Origin: an uncultured Lachnospiraceae bacterium
Lineage (GTDB): Bacteria; Bacillota; Clostridia; Lachnospirales; Lachnospiraceae
DNA length: 44,182 nt
Assembly: GCA_902767015.1 (NCBI GenBank)
Contig: CACXFV010000027.1
Span: forward strand, 1 to 44,182
Reading direction: 5' to 3'
How positions within the stretch are numbered: position 1 is the first letter of the stretch; every line of letters begins with the position of its first letter. Under the pieces are notes generated by a model. It did no database searches, was not told the origin of the DNA, and saw only the letters and a list, made by a program, of their open reading frames with translations. The position numbers and the translations under genes were made by a program. Positions 1 to 7,782 of the stretch are shown here, piece after piece.

Positions 1-53
1 ACAGATATTCTGAGACAGATATTCTATCTGTGGACATTGACTGCATTATTTGA

Positions 54-110
54 CCTGCGTAAATTCCTGATTTGTTTCAATCAGGAATTTACGCAGGCCT
101 CTTTATTTTA
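54..110 (+). terminator. Strong hairpin terminator, possibly bidirectional
   Basis: A 17-bp perfect inverted repeat (54-70 with 81-97) has a 10-nt loop and is followed on the + strand by a T-rich stretch (ctctttatttta). It lies just past the stop codon of the leftward leuA gene. The U-tract orientation best suits a + strand transcript entering from the left edge. The A-rich side facing leuA could let it serve leuA too. A small direct repeat (acagatattct at 1-11 and 15-25) lies upstream. Confidence 0.75.
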
Positions 111-127
111 CAGAAGATAAAATGTGA

Positions 128-2119
128 CTAGGAATGTTGATTCCGATACTGAATCGGAGTCATATCAAAGGTCTTTTTAAAGGTTCTGATAAAATGCTCA
201 GCATTTGGATATCCTACTGCATAGGAGATATTCTCTACCGTCATATTACCATTCTTTAATAACGTCTTCGCTTTTTTCATTTTAATCTGTGTCACATGCT
301 CTCCAAAAGTCTTGCCGGATTTATCCTTGATGTACTTGGAGATATAAGGTGTAGATAAGTGGAAATAAGCTGCCATATCATCAAGGGTAACTGTTTTAAA
401 GTTTGCTTGAATATAATTAATCATGGAGATGAGTCTGTCATCGCCTGCATTTTTATCGTTTTGCACCTGAGGCAGTTTATTGACAGCGACCACCAGAGCA
501 TGGATAGACGCCGTGATAATATCCTCGTCAATACCGGCACCCCAGTAAGCCTTACCGTCACAGTGGATTCCTACGTAAGCCATCGCTTTGGAAGAAGAAC
601 CCTTTGATAAAGCATGCTCTTCGTAGCTGGAAAGCTCATAGCTGATGTTAAAATACTGTTTGATGGTGTTGCTGACGGCATCAAGACGTCCGTTGCCGTT
701 GGCATCTACAATTGTTTTCTTGTCGCCGTTCGTAATCGTGGCTTCTGCCATAATGCCGTTTGTCTGGCTGAAATGGCATTCATTTATCTGGAAATTCGGT
801 GTATAATCAATATAGTTTTCTTTAAAAATCTCATATACCCATTGTGGAGATAATTCCTTGTGCTCTTCGTCAGATACCTGTTTGACAGTGTAGCCTACCT
901 CTTCGCGCATCTGATTAGGGATAGCGATAGAGAAATTCTGCTTGAGAATATAAGCGATACCGCCCTTGCCGGACTGACTGTTAATGCGGATGACATCTGC
1001 ATCATAGGTTCTTCCCACATCCACCGGATCAATCGGAAGATAAGGAACAGTCCATTTTGCATCGCGGTTTGTCTCACGTAAGTTCATACCTTTTGCAATG
1101 GCATCCTGATGGGAGCCGGAAAAAGCAGTAAAGACTAAATCACCGGCATAAGGCTGTCTTTCATGCACATGCATCTGGGTTAAGCGTTCATACTTTTCCC
1201 GTATTTCAGGCATATTTGAAAAGTTCAGTTCAGGATCCGTGCCATAAGAAAATAAATTCATGGCAATCGTAATGATATCCACATTACCGGTTCTTTCACC
1301 GTTACCAAATAAGGTTCCCTCGATTCTGTCCGCACCGGCCAGTAGTCCCAACTCTGCGTCGCTGACACCACATCCTCTGTCGTTGTGAGGATGCAGACTT
1401 AACACCACATTATCTCTGTATTTCAGATTCTTGCTGATATATTCAATCTGTGTGGCAAATACATGCGGCATAGCAGTTTCCACTGTCGCAGGAATGTTGA
1501 TGATGGATTTCCTGTCAGGGGTTGGCTGCCATACATCCAGAACGGCATTGCATACCTCCAGTGCGTATTCCACCTCTGTGCCATGGAAGCTTTCAGGGCT
1601 GTACTCAAAAGAAAAATTACCGTCTGTCTCATCAGCCAGTGTCTTTAATAATTTTGCACCGTCAACAGCCAGCTTTTTGATTTCTTCTTTATCTTTTTTA
1701 AACACCTGCTCACGCTGTGCTACAGAAGTAGAATTATAGAGATGAACTACAGCGCGCGGGGCTCCTTTGACTGCCTCAAAGGTTTTCTTGATGATGTGTT
1801 CTCTTGCCTGTGTCAGTACCTGTACGGTGACATCTTCCGGAATCATATTCCGCTCAATCAGGGTTCTCATAAAGATAAACTCTGTCTCAGAGGCAGCAGG
1901 AAAGCCGACCTCAATTTCCTTAAAGCCAATATCAACGAGCATTTTAAAAAACTCTAATTTTTCCTCAAGTCCCATCGGCTCAATTAATGCCTGGTTACCA
2001 TCCCGAAGATCAACAGAGCACCAGATGGGAGCTTTTTCAATGTGGTCTTTTTTTACCCAGTCATATTCACAGATGGGTGGCATAAAATATTGTCTTATGT
2101 ATTTGTCTGCATTTTTCAT
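128..2119 (-). CDS. leuA: 2-isopropylmalate synthase fused to a C-terminal AraC-type DNA-binding domain
   Basis: Condenses acetyl-CoA with 2-oxoisovalerate, the first committed step of leucine synthesis. The 663-residue product carries the HMGL-like barrel first, with the metal/catalytic motif LRDGNQA and the metal-ligand motif HPHNDRG. A LeuA dimer/regulatory domain follows (around residues 430-545). Residues 560-663 are a complete AraC/XylS domain with both helix-turn-helix units, ending [13 protein letters not shown]. The usual enzyme of this class is about 550-560 residues, so the DNA-binding part is an addition, not a replacement. I start at the ATG preceded by AAAGGAGT (about 2130-2137). 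An in-frame ATG at 2176 has no ribosome site. No leuB, leuC or leuD is adjacent and no T-box is seen. The AraC domain suggests that the enzyme senses leucine or substrate and controls transcription, which is inference. Enzyme identity is sure; the regulatory role is untested. Confidence 0.93.
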   Translation of the reverse strand: MKNADKYIRQYFMPPICEYDWVKKDHIEKAPIWCSVDLRDGNQALIEPMGLEEKLEFFKMLVDIGFKEIEVGFPAASETEFIFMRTLIERNMIPEDVTVQVLTQAREHIIKKTFEAVKGAPRAVVHLYNSTSVAQREQVFKKDKEEIKKLAVDGAKLLKTLADETDGNFSFEYSPESFHGTEVEYALEVCNAVLDVWQPTPDRKSIINIPATVETAMPHVFATQIEYISKNLKYRDNVVLSLHPHNDRGCGVSDAELGLLAGADRIEGTLFGNGERTGNVDIITIAMNLFSYGTDPELNFSNMPEIREKYERLTQMHVHERQPYAGDLVFTAFSGSHQDAIAKGMNLRETNRDAKWTVPYLPIDPVDVGRTYDADVIRINSQSGKGGIAYILKQNFSIAIPNQMREEVGYTVKQVSDEEHKELSPQWVYEIFKENYIDYTPNFQINECHFSQTNGIMAEATITNGDKKTIVDANGNGRLDAVSNTIKQYFNISYELSSYEEHALSKGSSSKAMAYVGIHCDGKAYWGAGIDEDIITASIHALVVAVNKLPQVQNDKNAGDDRLISMINYIQANFKTVTLDDMAAYFHLSTPYISKYIKDKSGKTFGEHVTQIKMKKAKTLLKNGNMTVENISYAVGYPNAEHFIRTFKKTFDMTPIQYRNQHS

Positions 2120-2219
2120 AGTACAATTACTCCTTTCGTTTGAAAAATCCGGCATAGCAATATTAAAATTTATCAATTTGAATGATTTTATTTTACCATG
2201 ATTGAGTCTATATGAGAAT

Positions 2220-2255
2220 GATTAAATTTAATCTATTTAATTGATTAAATTTAAT
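2220..2255. promoter_or_regulatory. Paired 13-bp direct repeats, candidate operator of LeuA-AraC
   Basis: GATTAAATTTAAT occurs at 2220-2232 and again at 2243-2255, a 23-bp period. Each copy contains a perfect 12-bp palindrome (ATTAAATTTAAT). The pair lies about 100-135 bp upstream of the leuA start, between leuA and the lrgB stop. AraC-family proteins commonly bind direct repeats about two helical turns apart, so this is a plausible autoregulatory site. AT-rich sequence makes chance repeats more likely, and no binding evidence exists. Confidence 0.45.
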
Positions 2256-2302
2256 ATTAACGGTAAATAGCAACAATTTGATTTTTACAAGGTGTCTCAA
2301 AA

Positions 2303-2995
2303 TCAATGGATTTGTGCAAAGACAGGTGCAAAGCCAACTGTAATAATGCCGGATAAAATAATAGAAAGACTGGCAAGGGCACCTTCAATTTCGCCAAGCT
2401 CCATCGCTTTTGCCGTGCCGATGGCATGGGAGGCTGTGCCAAGGGCAATTCCTTTTGCCACCGGTTCTTTAATGCGGAAGATATATAGAACAAATTCACC
2501 GATGACATTGCCAAAGACACCGGTAATAATAATGATGGCAGTGGTGATTGCCACATATCCGCCGAGTTCTTCCGATACTCCCATGCCGATAGCGGTTGTA
2601 ATGGATTTTGGCAGAAGAGATACGTATTGTTTGTGGTTCATGTTAAAAATCAGCACCATTGCCAGTATGCAGGAAAGCGAGGTAAGGACTCCGGAGAGGA
2701 TACCTGCCAAAATGGCAGCAACATTTTTCTTTAAAATTTCGAATTGTTCATATAACGGTATGGCAAGACACACCGTCGCAGGTGTGAGAAGATAACTGAT
2801 ATATTTGGCGCCATTATAATAGATTTCGTAGTCCATATCTGTGACAACCAGAACAATCACTGTGATGACAATAGAGACAAGTAACGGGTTAAGTATTCCC
2901 AATTTTAACTTTTTTTTCAACAGCACACCAAGCCCATAGGAAAGAAAACTTAGTGTTACACCAAAAAAAACAGAGTCTTCAAAAAAATGATTCAT
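2303..2995 (-). CDS. lrgB: LrgB/CidB family membrane protein
   Basis: A 230-residue polytopic membrane protein of the LrgB family, partner of LrgA. Such pairs were first described as antiholin/holin-like modulators of murein hydrolase activity. Related pairs in Bacillus (PftAB) move pyruvate. The sequence shows repeated hydrophobic segments and the family core around SLLPKSITTAIGMGVSEELGG and the later GTASHAIGTAKAMELGE. I start at the ATG at 2995, preceded by GGAGG with 6-nt spacing. An in-frame TTG at 3007 overlaps that site and is unlikely. It lies 80 nt downstream of lrgA on the same strand, probably in one transcript. The true substrate here cannot be read from sequence. Confidence 0.9.
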   Translation of the reverse strand: MNHFFEDSVFFGVTLSFLSYGLGVLLKKKLKLGILNPLLVSIVITVIVLVVTDMDYEIYYNGAKYISYLLTPATVCLAIPLYEQFEILKKNVAAILAGILSGVLTSLSCILAMVLIFNMNHKQYVSLLPKSITTAIGMGVSEELGGYVAITTAIIIITGVFGNVIGEFVLYIFRIKEPVAKGIALGTASHAIGTAKAMELGEIEGALASLSIILSGIITVGFAPVFAQIH

Positions 2996-3075
2996 GGTAT
3001 CCTCCAAAAGATTGAATTTAGTAATGCTTCACATCTCTTATAAAATCAGCAGTGTAAGAATAATTTACAAAGCGG

Positions 3076-3438
3076 TTACTGATGTCCGGAATGACCGGTA
3101 AGCCGAATCACCAATTGTGTGACCAGACCGGACACTGCCATCACAGCGATGGTGGAAATTACCATCACGGCAATATATTCTATCACGGATGGTTTGATAA
3201 TGCCCCATACGTTCAGTACACCTGCAGCAGCAGGAATGAACATGACCGGCATGATTTCAATCAGAAATTTCCCCGTTTCTTTGACAGAAGACAGAGGAAG
3301 GATTTTTAATTCAAGGCATAAAAATAAAATAATGATGCCATAGATACTTGCCGGAATGGGAAGAGGAATGGCATAGTTGGCTATCTCACCTAAAAAAGAG
3401 ATGAAAAGAATGATGCCAAATTGTCTTAGGTATTTCAT
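3076..3438 (-). CDS. lrgA: LrgA/CidA family holin-like membrane protein
   Basis: A 120-residue protein with four predicted membrane segments. It shows the LrgA/CidA pattern, including the early LPIPASIYGIIILF segment and a short charged tail. It is the first gene of the lrgA-lrgB pair. An AAAGGAG site sits just upstream of the ATG. A candidate promoter on the minus strand is TTGCCA (3525-3530) - 17 bp - TAACAT (3502-3507). In Bacillus and Staphylococcus such operons answer to LytS/LytT two-component systems. A LytTR regulator lies about 3 kb away in this window, but without a kinase, so a link is only a suggestion. Confidence 0.88.
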   Translation of the reverse strand: MKYLRQFGIILFISFLGEIANYAIPLPIPASIYGIIILFLCLELKILPLSSVKETGKFLIEIMPVMFIPAAAGVLNVWGIIKPSVIEYIAVMVISTIAVMAVSGLVTQLVIRLTGHSGHQ

Positions 3439-3501
3439 GATTTTTCTCCTTTCAGCCGGGTTTGTCTGCGACTGTTTTATGATATGAAGTGAACAATAAA
3501 G

Positions 3502-3530
3502 ATGTTATCACTAATCATTGAGAATGGCAA
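3502..3530 (-). promoter_or_regulatory. Candidate promoter of lrgA-lrgB
   Basis: Read on the minus strand, TTGCCA and TAACAT are separated by 17 bp, about 60 nt upstream of the lrgA ATG. This is a moderate sigma-A match. Confidence 0.45.
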
Positions 3531-3620
3531 GCAGGAATCTTGGCGAAACGGAATTCCCGGTTGCATATGTGACTACTGTGAATCATAAGGATAATTGATG
3601 CTGGATTTTTACCAAAATAG

Positions 3621-3629
3621 TGATATAAT
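3621..3629 (+). promoter_or_regulatory. Extended -10 promoter of mntP
   Basis: TGATATAAT gives a perfect -10 (3624-3629) with the extended TG. The -35 is weak. The leader to the mntP start is about 60 nt. I looked for a yybP-ykoY manganese riboswitch in 3439-3696 and did not recognise one. Confidence 0.55.
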
Positions 3630-3696
3630 TCTAAGAATAGCAATAAGATATTATCAGATGAAAGAATTTTTGCGAAAATGAGCTGGAGGAAGTAGG

Positions 3697-4248
3697 ATGG
3701 GCATTTTTGAACTTTTTATTCTGGCAATCGGTTTATCCATGGATGCCTTTGCAGTGTCGGTCTGTAAAGGATTGTCTATCGGAAAAATAAGATTTAAGCA
3801 TATGTGTATCGCCGGAGTCTGGTTTGGGGGATTTCAGGCATTAATGCCGGTGATGGGGTACTTTGTGGGGGGATTACTTGCGGAATATGTTACCAGATAT
3901 GCGCACTGGATTGCCTTTGTCCTGCTGTTCATTATTGGAATCGGCATGATTAAAGAATCCTTTGGGACAGAACAGGATTTGGATGCTCTGATGAATTTTA
4001 AGACAATGTTGCTTTTGGCCATTGCCACCAGCATAGATGCTTTAGCGGTGGGAGTTACTTTTGCATTTTTGGAGGTAATGATAGTGCCGGCAGTGTTGTT
4101 TATTGGAAGCGTGACATTTGTCTGTTCGGCAGCAGGTGTGAAAATCGGAAGTCTGTTTGGAATGAAATACCAGTTAAAGGCACAGATTGCCGGAGGTATA
4201 ATATTGATATTAATCGGTTTAAAAATTTTATTAGAAGGAATCTTGTGA
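3697..4248 (+). CDS. mntP: Manganese efflux pump MntP
   Basis: A 183-residue inner-membrane exporter that lowers cytoplasmic Mn(II). It has the family's two-fold repeat of three membrane helices. The paired acidic motifs are SMDAFAVSV near the N-terminus and SIDALAVGV after the central loop. Their aspartates are part of the transport path in studied members. Length and the ending (GLKILLEGIL) match the family. The ATG follows CTGGAGGAAGTAGG, a good ribosome site. It is divergent from lrgA and appears to be a single-gene unit. Confidence 0.93.
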   Translation: MGIFELFILAIGLSMDAFAVSVCKGLSIGKIRFKHMCIAGVWFGGFQALMPVMGYFVGGLLAEYVTRYAHWIAFVLLFIIGIGMIKESFGTEQDLDALMNFKTMLLLAIATSIDALAVGVTFAFLEVMIVPAVLFIGSVTFVCSAAGVKIGSLFGMKYQLKAQIAGGIILILIGLKILLEGIL

Positions 4249-4368
4249 TTTTTTGTGTAAAATTACTGAAAAAAAAACAAATAAACTTATATTTTCTACT
4301 TGCATTTTATGGTGCAGGTGTGGTATTTAATTATTGTGTAAAAAAAACATGGCTTAAAAAATTAAGGC

Positions 4369-4396
4369 TTGACATAATTTACTAAAATGTTATACT
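4369..4396 (+). promoter_or_regulatory. Strong promoter of the SCP2-like gene
   Basis: TTGACA (4369-4374) - 16 bp - TATACT (4391-4396). The start codon is 28 nt after the -10, with an AAAGGAGG ribosome site between. Both elements are near consensus, which suggests high expression. Confidence 0.8.
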
Positions 4397-4423
4397 GTAG
4401 TCGTTAATAAAAAGGAGGACAAT

Positions 4424-4894
4424 ATGACTTACGAACAATTAGTAGAAAAAGTAAAGGGAACTTATGAGAGTGCAGATGCTAAGAAGATAAACGAGCATGT
4501 TGCCATTCAGTTTAACATCGAAGGTGAGGCAGAAGGTGCTTTTTATCTTGAGATAGCAGACAGCAAGATTAAGGTAGAGCCATATGAGTATTATGACAGA
4601 GATGTAGTAGTTATTACTACAGCAGCAGTTCTTACAGATATTGCAGATGGTAAGTTGACTGTTGAGCAGGCAAGCAATGCAGGTAACCTTAGAACAGAGG
4701 GAAATACAGGTAAGGCATTTTTATTAGATCAGGTAACGGTTAAGGCTAAAAAGGCAGTAGCTAAGAAGACAACAGCTAAGAAGGATGAGCCAAAGGTTGA
4801 GACAAAGGCAGCAGCTAAGAAGGCAACTAAGGCAACAGAGAAGAAGGCAGAAGCTAAGACAACAAAGGCAGCTGCTAAGAAGGCAACAAAGTAA
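4424..4894 (+). CDS. SCP2-like domain protein with histone H1-like Lys/Ala-rich tail
   Basis: The 156-residue product has two unlike parts. Residues 1-105 look like a small SCP2 (sterol carrier protein 2) domain. Its strands are AIQFNIEGEAEGAFYLEI and KIKVEPYEYYDRDVVVITT, followed by the helix of the lipid-binding fold. Residues 107-156 are a low-complexity basic tail with 19 lysines and 15 alanines in 50 residues, built from AKK, ATK and TEKK units. The tail resembles the C-terminal domain of histone H1 and bacterial H1-like DNA-binding proteins. SCP2 domains bind hydrophobic ligands; SCP2-only proteins are common in Clostridia. The tail suggests nucleic-acid or other polyanion binding, which is inference. 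It has a strong promoter, a strong ribosome site and its own terminator, and so looks like a well-expressed single gene. Confidence 0.75.
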   Translation: MTYEQLVEKVKGTYESADAKKINEHVAIQFNIEGEAEGAFYLEIADSKIKVEPYEYYDRDVVVITTAAVLTDIADGKLTVEQASNAGNLRTEGNTGKAFLLDQVTVKAKKAVAKKTTAKKDEPKVETKAAAKKATKATEKKAEAKTTKAAAKKATK

Positions 4895-4922
4895 GATAGC
4901 ATATTTTTTAAAATGAACATAG

Positions 4923-4959
4923 AAAGAATCAGACGCATTTTGGTTTGATTCTTTTTTTG
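4923..4959 (+). terminator. Rho-independent terminator after the SCP2-like gene
   Basis: A 9-bp stem, AAAGAATCA (4923-4931) with TGATTCTTT (4946-4954), runs into a T7 tract. Confidence 0.85.
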
Positions 4960-4988
4960 GTTATAGAAATGAAAGGAACATACTAACG

Positions 4989-5606
4989 ATGGAAATATAT
5001 ATAGTGAGACATGGCAAGACTGTATGGAACGCGGCAGGTCTTTTGCAGGGAAGTGTAGATATAGAACTGAATGAAGCAGGACGTGAGCTTGCGGGAAGAA
5101 CGGGAGAAAACCTTGAAAGCATTTCCTTTGATAAGATTTACAGTTCGCCACTGATTCGTGCCTATGAGACAGCCTGTCTGATAAGAGGTCATAGAAATAT
5201 TCCGATTATTAGGGACGAGAGATTGAAAGAACTCTGTTTTGGCGTAAACGAGGGAAAAAATTTTAAAGAACTGCTAGCAGATGAAACGAACAACTTTCAC
5301 TATTTTTTTGACAGACCTGAGTTGTATCAGGCACCGGAGGGAGGCGAAGATTTTGAAACAATCAGTAAGAGGGCGGCGAAATTCATGCAAGAGGTTATTG
5401 AGCCGCAGGCAGATAAGCTTTCAAGAATTATGATTGTGGGACATGGAGCGCTTAACAAGGCATTGATGCGTCACGTGAGAAAAAATGAGCTACAAGATTA
5501 CTGGGCAGGAGGTTTACAGAAAAACTGTAGTGTCAGTATTATTGAATATGAAGGGGGACAATATCAAATTCTGGAGGAGGGAAAGCTGTTTTATCATATT
5601 CAGTAA
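4989..5606 (+). CDS. Histidine phosphatase family protein (phosphoglycerate mutase-like)
   Basis: A 205-residue cytoplasmic phosphatase of the histidine phosphatase (PGM-like) superfamily. The catalytic RHG motif is at residues 7-9 (IYIVRHGKTVWN). The second catalytic histidine is in IVGHGALNKA near residue 150, with the expected acidic residue between. Family members act on many substrates: phosphosugars, alpha-ribazole phosphate, phosphoserine and others. Nothing in the neighbourhood fixes the substrate. No cobalamin genes are present, so a CobC call is not supported. The ribosome site (GAAAGGA) is about 12 nt from the ATG, rather far. A methyltransferase follows closely, probably in the same transcript. 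Confidence 0.88.
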   Translation: MEIYIVRHGKTVWNAAGLLQGSVDIELNEAGRELAGRTGENLESISFDKIYSSPLIRAYETACLIRGHRNIPIIRDERLKELCFGVNEGKNFKELLADETNNFHYFFDRPELYQAPEGGEDFETISKRAAKFMQEVIEPQADKLSRIMIVGHGALNKALMRHVRKNELQDYWAGGLQKNCSVSIIEYEGGQYQILEEGKLFYHIQ

Positions 5607-5647
5607 CATTTAACAGTAGAAAAGGCAACACAGAAATGAGGAAGACG

Positions 5648-6427
5648 ATGACAGAACTTGAAAAGTATTATAATAAATTTAATGAAGATAAAAGGTTGCA
5701 AAGAAGGCATGGCAATGTGGAATATGTTACTTCTATGAAGTATATACATGATTATTTGGACACAGAGAAAAAATCAAAAATATTGGATATTGGTGCGGGT
5801 ACTGGGGGGTATTGTGTGGCGCTTGCCAATGAGGGATATGATTGCACAGCGATAGAATTGGTAAAGTATAATCTTGGTATTTTGAAGTCAAAAAAGAGTA
5901 CGGTGAAGGCATATCAGGGAAATGCACTGAAGCTTAAGAGATTTGATGATGAAAGTTTTGATATTGTACTTTTATTTGGACCTATGTATCATTTATGCCG
6001 CAGGGAGGATAAGGTGCAGGCGTTAAAGGAGGCAGTGAGAGTAACCAAAAGAGGGGGCGTTATTTTTGTGGCATACGTGATGAATGAATACAGTATTTTG
6101 ACATATGGTTTTAAGGAGAACAATATCTTAAAGGCAATTGCTGACCATAAGGTATCTAAGGAGTTTCGGGTAATGCCGGCTGAGGAGGATTTGTATGATT
6201 ATGTGAGACTTGAGGATATTAATTCTTATAATGAGTCTGTAGAGGGAATTGAGAGAATTAAAATCATCTCGGCAGATGGACCGGCGGATTATATGAGAAC
6301 TATTCTCAATAAAATGGACGAGGAGACATACCGGAAGTTTATTGAATATCATCTTGCAACCTGTGAGAGACCGGAATTATTAGGAGCGGGAGCGCATACG
6401 GTGGATATTCTTAGAAAGCAGCCATAA
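5648..6427 (+). CDS. Class I SAM-dependent methyltransferase
   Basis: A 259-residue protein of the class I methyltransferase fold. Motif I is KILDIGAGTGGYCVALA, followed by the acidic end of strand 2 (CTAIEL). The post-I and motif IV region is FDIVLLFGPMYHL. The N-terminus (LEKYYNKFNEDKRL) is typical of uncharacterised Firmicutes methyltransferases. I choose the ATG at 5648 because GAGGA lies 5 nt before it. An in-frame ATG at 5636 has a weaker site. The substrate is unknown. It follows the phosphatase by about 40 nt. Confidence 0.85.
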   Translation: MTELEKYYNKFNEDKRLQRRHGNVEYVTSMKYIHDYLDTEKKSKILDIGAGTGGYCVALANEGYDCTAIELVKYNLGILKSKKSTVKAYQGNALKLKRFDDESFDIVLLFGPMYHLCRREDKVQALKEAVRVTKRGGVIFVAYVMNEYSILTYGFKENNILKAIADHKVSKEFRVMPAEEDLYDYVRLEDINSYNESVEGIERIKIISADGPADYMRTILNKMDEETYRKFIEYHLATCERPELLGAGAHTVDILRKQP

Positions 6428-6467
6428 AGGCACGAGACACCATGAAAAGGTTTTGGATTATTCCTGT

Positions 6468-7187
6468 TCAATGGATGTAGAATTCTCTGAATTGACAAAA
6501 AAAATCATTTCTATACGTTTTGCTAAGAGGGATAGAGGTGTTATCAGTCAAAGTAATCATGGTGTTTGTCACTTTTCTGATATAGCTGCAGTTCGCAATA
6601 AAGGATTTGTGAGGCTGAACAAATTGATATGATTTATCAAGAATGGTTTTCGAAATATCGGATAATTTTATATTGATGAGATAAGTGTCTCTGTTTACAA
6701 AATGGATTTCAGATTTTCTTCCGGCAGATGCAATATAAAGAATCTTTTTCGGAGGCAGTTGATAGACGGCAGTTTTGCTGTTGAGAATCATATACTTTTC
6801 ATCATCATAGAAGAAGCTCAGAGCGGTATTGAATTTTTGGTCAAATAAATTGTTATCGACAGGTTTTTGAAGATAGGTAAAGGGATGAATGTCGATGATT
6901 GCTGAAGAGGGGGTATCAAAGCAGGTCATGAAAAAAATAACGGCATTGTGGTGAGAGGGGATATGCCGTAGTGCAAATCCTGTATCAATTCCATTCATAA
7001 CCGGCATATCAATATCGAGAAAGATAAAATTATATACAGAATGATTCTGTTCTATATCATGAATCAGCTCATATCCATTGGAAAAATCTTCAATGGAATG
7101 AATGATATTGTTATATTTGTTTTTAAAAAAGAGTCGGATACTTTCACAGAAGAAAGTATCATCATCACAGATGGCTATATTAAGCAT
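6468..7187 (-). CDS. LytTR-family response regulator (AgrA/LytR type), orphan
   Basis: A 239-residue two-component regulator. Residues 1-120 are a receiver domain with the acidic pocket CDDD at 8-10, phospho-acceptor Asp58 in FLDIDMPVMNG and Lys108 in YLQKPVD. Residues 131-235 are a LytTR DNA-binding domain with the signature HKSFIANCSYI. The start is the ATG at 7187 after GGAGATTATC. In-frame upstream ATGs at 7241 and 7199 lack ribosome sites. No histidine kinase gene is adjacent, so the partner must lie elsewhere. LytTR regulators often control autolysis, quorum or bacteriocin functions, and in Bacillus the lrgAB-like pftAB. All key residues are present, so it should be phosphorylatable. 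Confidence 0.9.
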   Translation of the reverse strand: MLNIAICDDDTFFCESIRLFFKNKYNNIIHSIEDFSNGYELIHDIEQNHSVYNFIFLDIDMPVMNGIDTGFALRHIPSHHNAVIFFMTCFDTPSSAIIDIHPFTYLQKPVDNNLFDQKFNTALSFFYDDEKYMILNSKTAVYQLPPKKILYIASAGRKSEIHFVNRDTYLINIKLSDISKTILDKSYQFVQPHKSFIANCSYIRKVTNTMITLTDNTSIPLSKTYRNDFFCQFREFYIH

Positions 7188-7782
7188 GATAATCTCCATT
7201 TCTACTTGCATTATTCTTGAAAACATTGTTTCTGCTATCATTTTCGTCTGCTTAGTTTCATCAGCATTTTTTCTTGGGTGTTATTCCCGGTGTATTATTT
7301 CTATAGCATTATTGATACTGTGTATTATTTCTTCACATATTATTCCTTCATGTAGTATTCTTACAGCGTTATTTCTGCTGTATTTTTTATTAACATCATT
7401 TCTATCTATATCGTTATTTAATATTTTTACATTAATAGAGAAGTTTGTCAATCAATAATAGAAAGGGTGGATTGGCAATACAGGTTGTTTTTAATGTAAA
7501 ATATGCAGGAAATGGCTAAGAAAAGGACAAAGAGATATGATTATAAATGAATACAGGGCAAAAACCCTAATATGATGATTCTATTGTAAAACTCGTTTTT
7601 CTAAAATAGTAACAGTTCGGCTAACTGCTATTCGAAAAATATCTTCCGGTTCGTGTAAGCCGTTGTCACACAGCGGAATTGTGCGTAAGATGGTGTCCGG
7701 CGCTTACACATGAAGATTGAGAATACGTGGAAGTATGGGAATGGTGACGATAAAGGAATTGTAATATTTGAGGAAATGAATC
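7188..7782. other. 595-nt intergenic region with degenerate repeats and possible RNA structure
   Basis: No convincing gene. At 7279-7378 there are about six degenerate copies of TRTTATTYC, including two exact TGTATTATTTCT at 7291-7302 and 7321-7332 (30-bp period). A minus-strand promoter candidate for the LytTR gene is TTGACA (7446-7451) with TAAAAA 16 bp on. From 7605 to 7709 there are two inverted repeats, listed separately. The right edge is the ribosome site of the HTH gene. Confidence 0.5.
7605..7709 (+). ncRNA. Possible structured RNA or leader upstream of the tandem-HTH gene
   Basis: One hairpin pairs AATAG (7605-7609) plus CAGTT (7613-7617) with AACTG (7623-7627) plus CTATT (7628-7632). 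A longer-range stem pairs GTGTAAGC (7653-7660) with GCTTACAC (7702-7709) and encloses smaller complementary segments. I do not recognise a known riboswitch. The strand is assigned by the downstream gene only. This is a weak call. Confidence 0.25.

Noticed and set aside
3439-3696. Manganese riboswitch (yybP-ykoY) before mntP
   Set aside because: The conserved core could not be found in the leader.
7102-7458. 118-residue hydrophobic open frame on the + strand
   Set aside because: It overlaps the start of the LytTR gene on the other strand, has no ribosome site or promoter, and its hydrophobic look follows from the T-rich repeats.
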